The position numbers and the translations under genes were made by a program. The notes beneath the pieces are model-generated. The model did not search any database, had not been told where the DNA came from, and worked only from the letters and a program-made list of their open reading frames with translations. Shown one piece after another: positions 63,895 to 64,000 of a stretch of 64,000 nucleotides of DNA; the first letter of the stretch is position 1; every line of letters starts with the position of its first letter. The stretch is from Phycisphaerales bacterium (lineage in GTDB: Bacteria > Planctomycetota > Phycisphaerae > Phycisphaerales > SM1A02), in NCBI GenBank assembly GCA_029260575.1, contig JAJDDB010000027.1:64501-128500 (forward strand), in the 5' to 3' direction.

Positions 63895-64000
63895 CCGCCT
63901 TCCGCTCCGTCGTCAGTCTCGGATTCGTCAGTCACTGAATCGCCTGCCGCTGCGTCATCGTCTGCCACATCCGCGTCACTGCTGCCACCTGAGGTTGCGC
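63891..64000 (-). CDS. 3' end of an upstream gene with acidic tail (partial)
   Basis: Only the last 36 codons are in the window: a Gly/Ser/Asp/Glu-rich tail (SSDADVADDDAAAGDSV...DDGAEGG, stop). The stop overlaps the TTG start of the next gene. The position, first in an MCE-ABC run, would suit the MlaE permease, but the visible tail gives no support for that; identity unknown. Confidence 0.55.
   Translation of the reverse strand, partial: ATSGGSSDADVADDDAAAGDSVTDESETDDGAEGG

Overview
The window reads as a chromosomal segment of a member of the Planctomycetota, most probably the class Phycisphaerae. The evidence is a set of small membrane proteins carrying a CPxCxYDxRG zinc ribbon, an arginine-kinase pair (McsA/McsB), lysine-rich histone-like and short LuxR-type proteins, and many secreted or lipid-anchored proteins without known homologues. 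The assignment is inferred from gene content; no rRNA gene is present. KDO-8-phosphate synthase, MurA, an Mla-type lipid transport cluster and a FlgI-like protein point to a diderm cell with peptidoglycan, LPS-type sugars and probably a flagellum.

Layout. 0-5.4 kb: trehalose synthesis (OtsA overlapping an OtsB-GH15 fusion) facing glyA. 5.4-11.8 kb: two tandem zinc-ribbon membrane paralogues sharing an almost identical 137-bp block, a secreted EEP-type phosphodiesterase, an O6-alkylguanine-DNA alkyltransferase and an orphan lipoprotein. 11.8-13.6 kb: a repeat-rich gap (21-bp degenerate tandem repeats and a palindromic element) in front of a gene of an unnamed family. 13.7-26.9 kb: UDP-glucose dehydrogenase, two paralogous membrane proteins, tRNA-Val(TAC), a trypsin-like protease, an RlmL-like rRNA methylase, a FlgI-like lipoprotein, SMC and a DUF1444 protein. 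27-37.9 kb: dense housekeeping genes (kdsA, mcsA-mcsB, PCD, gluQ, DUF192, a SpoIIE/RsbU-type phosphatase, riboflavin synthase, a beta-propeller lipoprotein, purH, a zinc-ribbon membrane protein, a methyltransferase).

37.9-44.4 kb is the accessory part: a putative HExxH metallopeptidase, a frameshifted GNAT gene, two overlapping Ig-like ORFs, two more members of the unnamed family, a dRS3-like inverted repeat, a second copy of the palindromic element, a second 21-bp repeat island, and a visibly A/T-richer pair (an XRE regulator behind an operator-studded promoter, plus an unknown protein). The unnamed family (three genes), the 21-bp repeat islands (two) and the palindromes recur together at 12-13 kb and 40-42 kb. 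I regard that association as the best candidate for something undescribed.

44.4-64 kb returns to core functions: a YkgJ-type zinc-cluster protein, DNA-3-methyladenine glycosylase I, an HNH nuclease, citrate synthase, a SemiSWEET-like protein, rhomboid-TPR with trpF, moaC with an amidohydrolase, a two-domain thioredoxin-like protein, an esterase, trpG/pabA, a DUF1579 protein, murA, a histone-like protein, a TrmH-type methylase, and an MCE/ABC lipid-transport cluster whose upstream gene runs off the window end.

Product names rest on motifs read by eye. Start codons were chosen by Shine-Dalgarno spacing, overlaps and family N-termini; no database search or computation was available.
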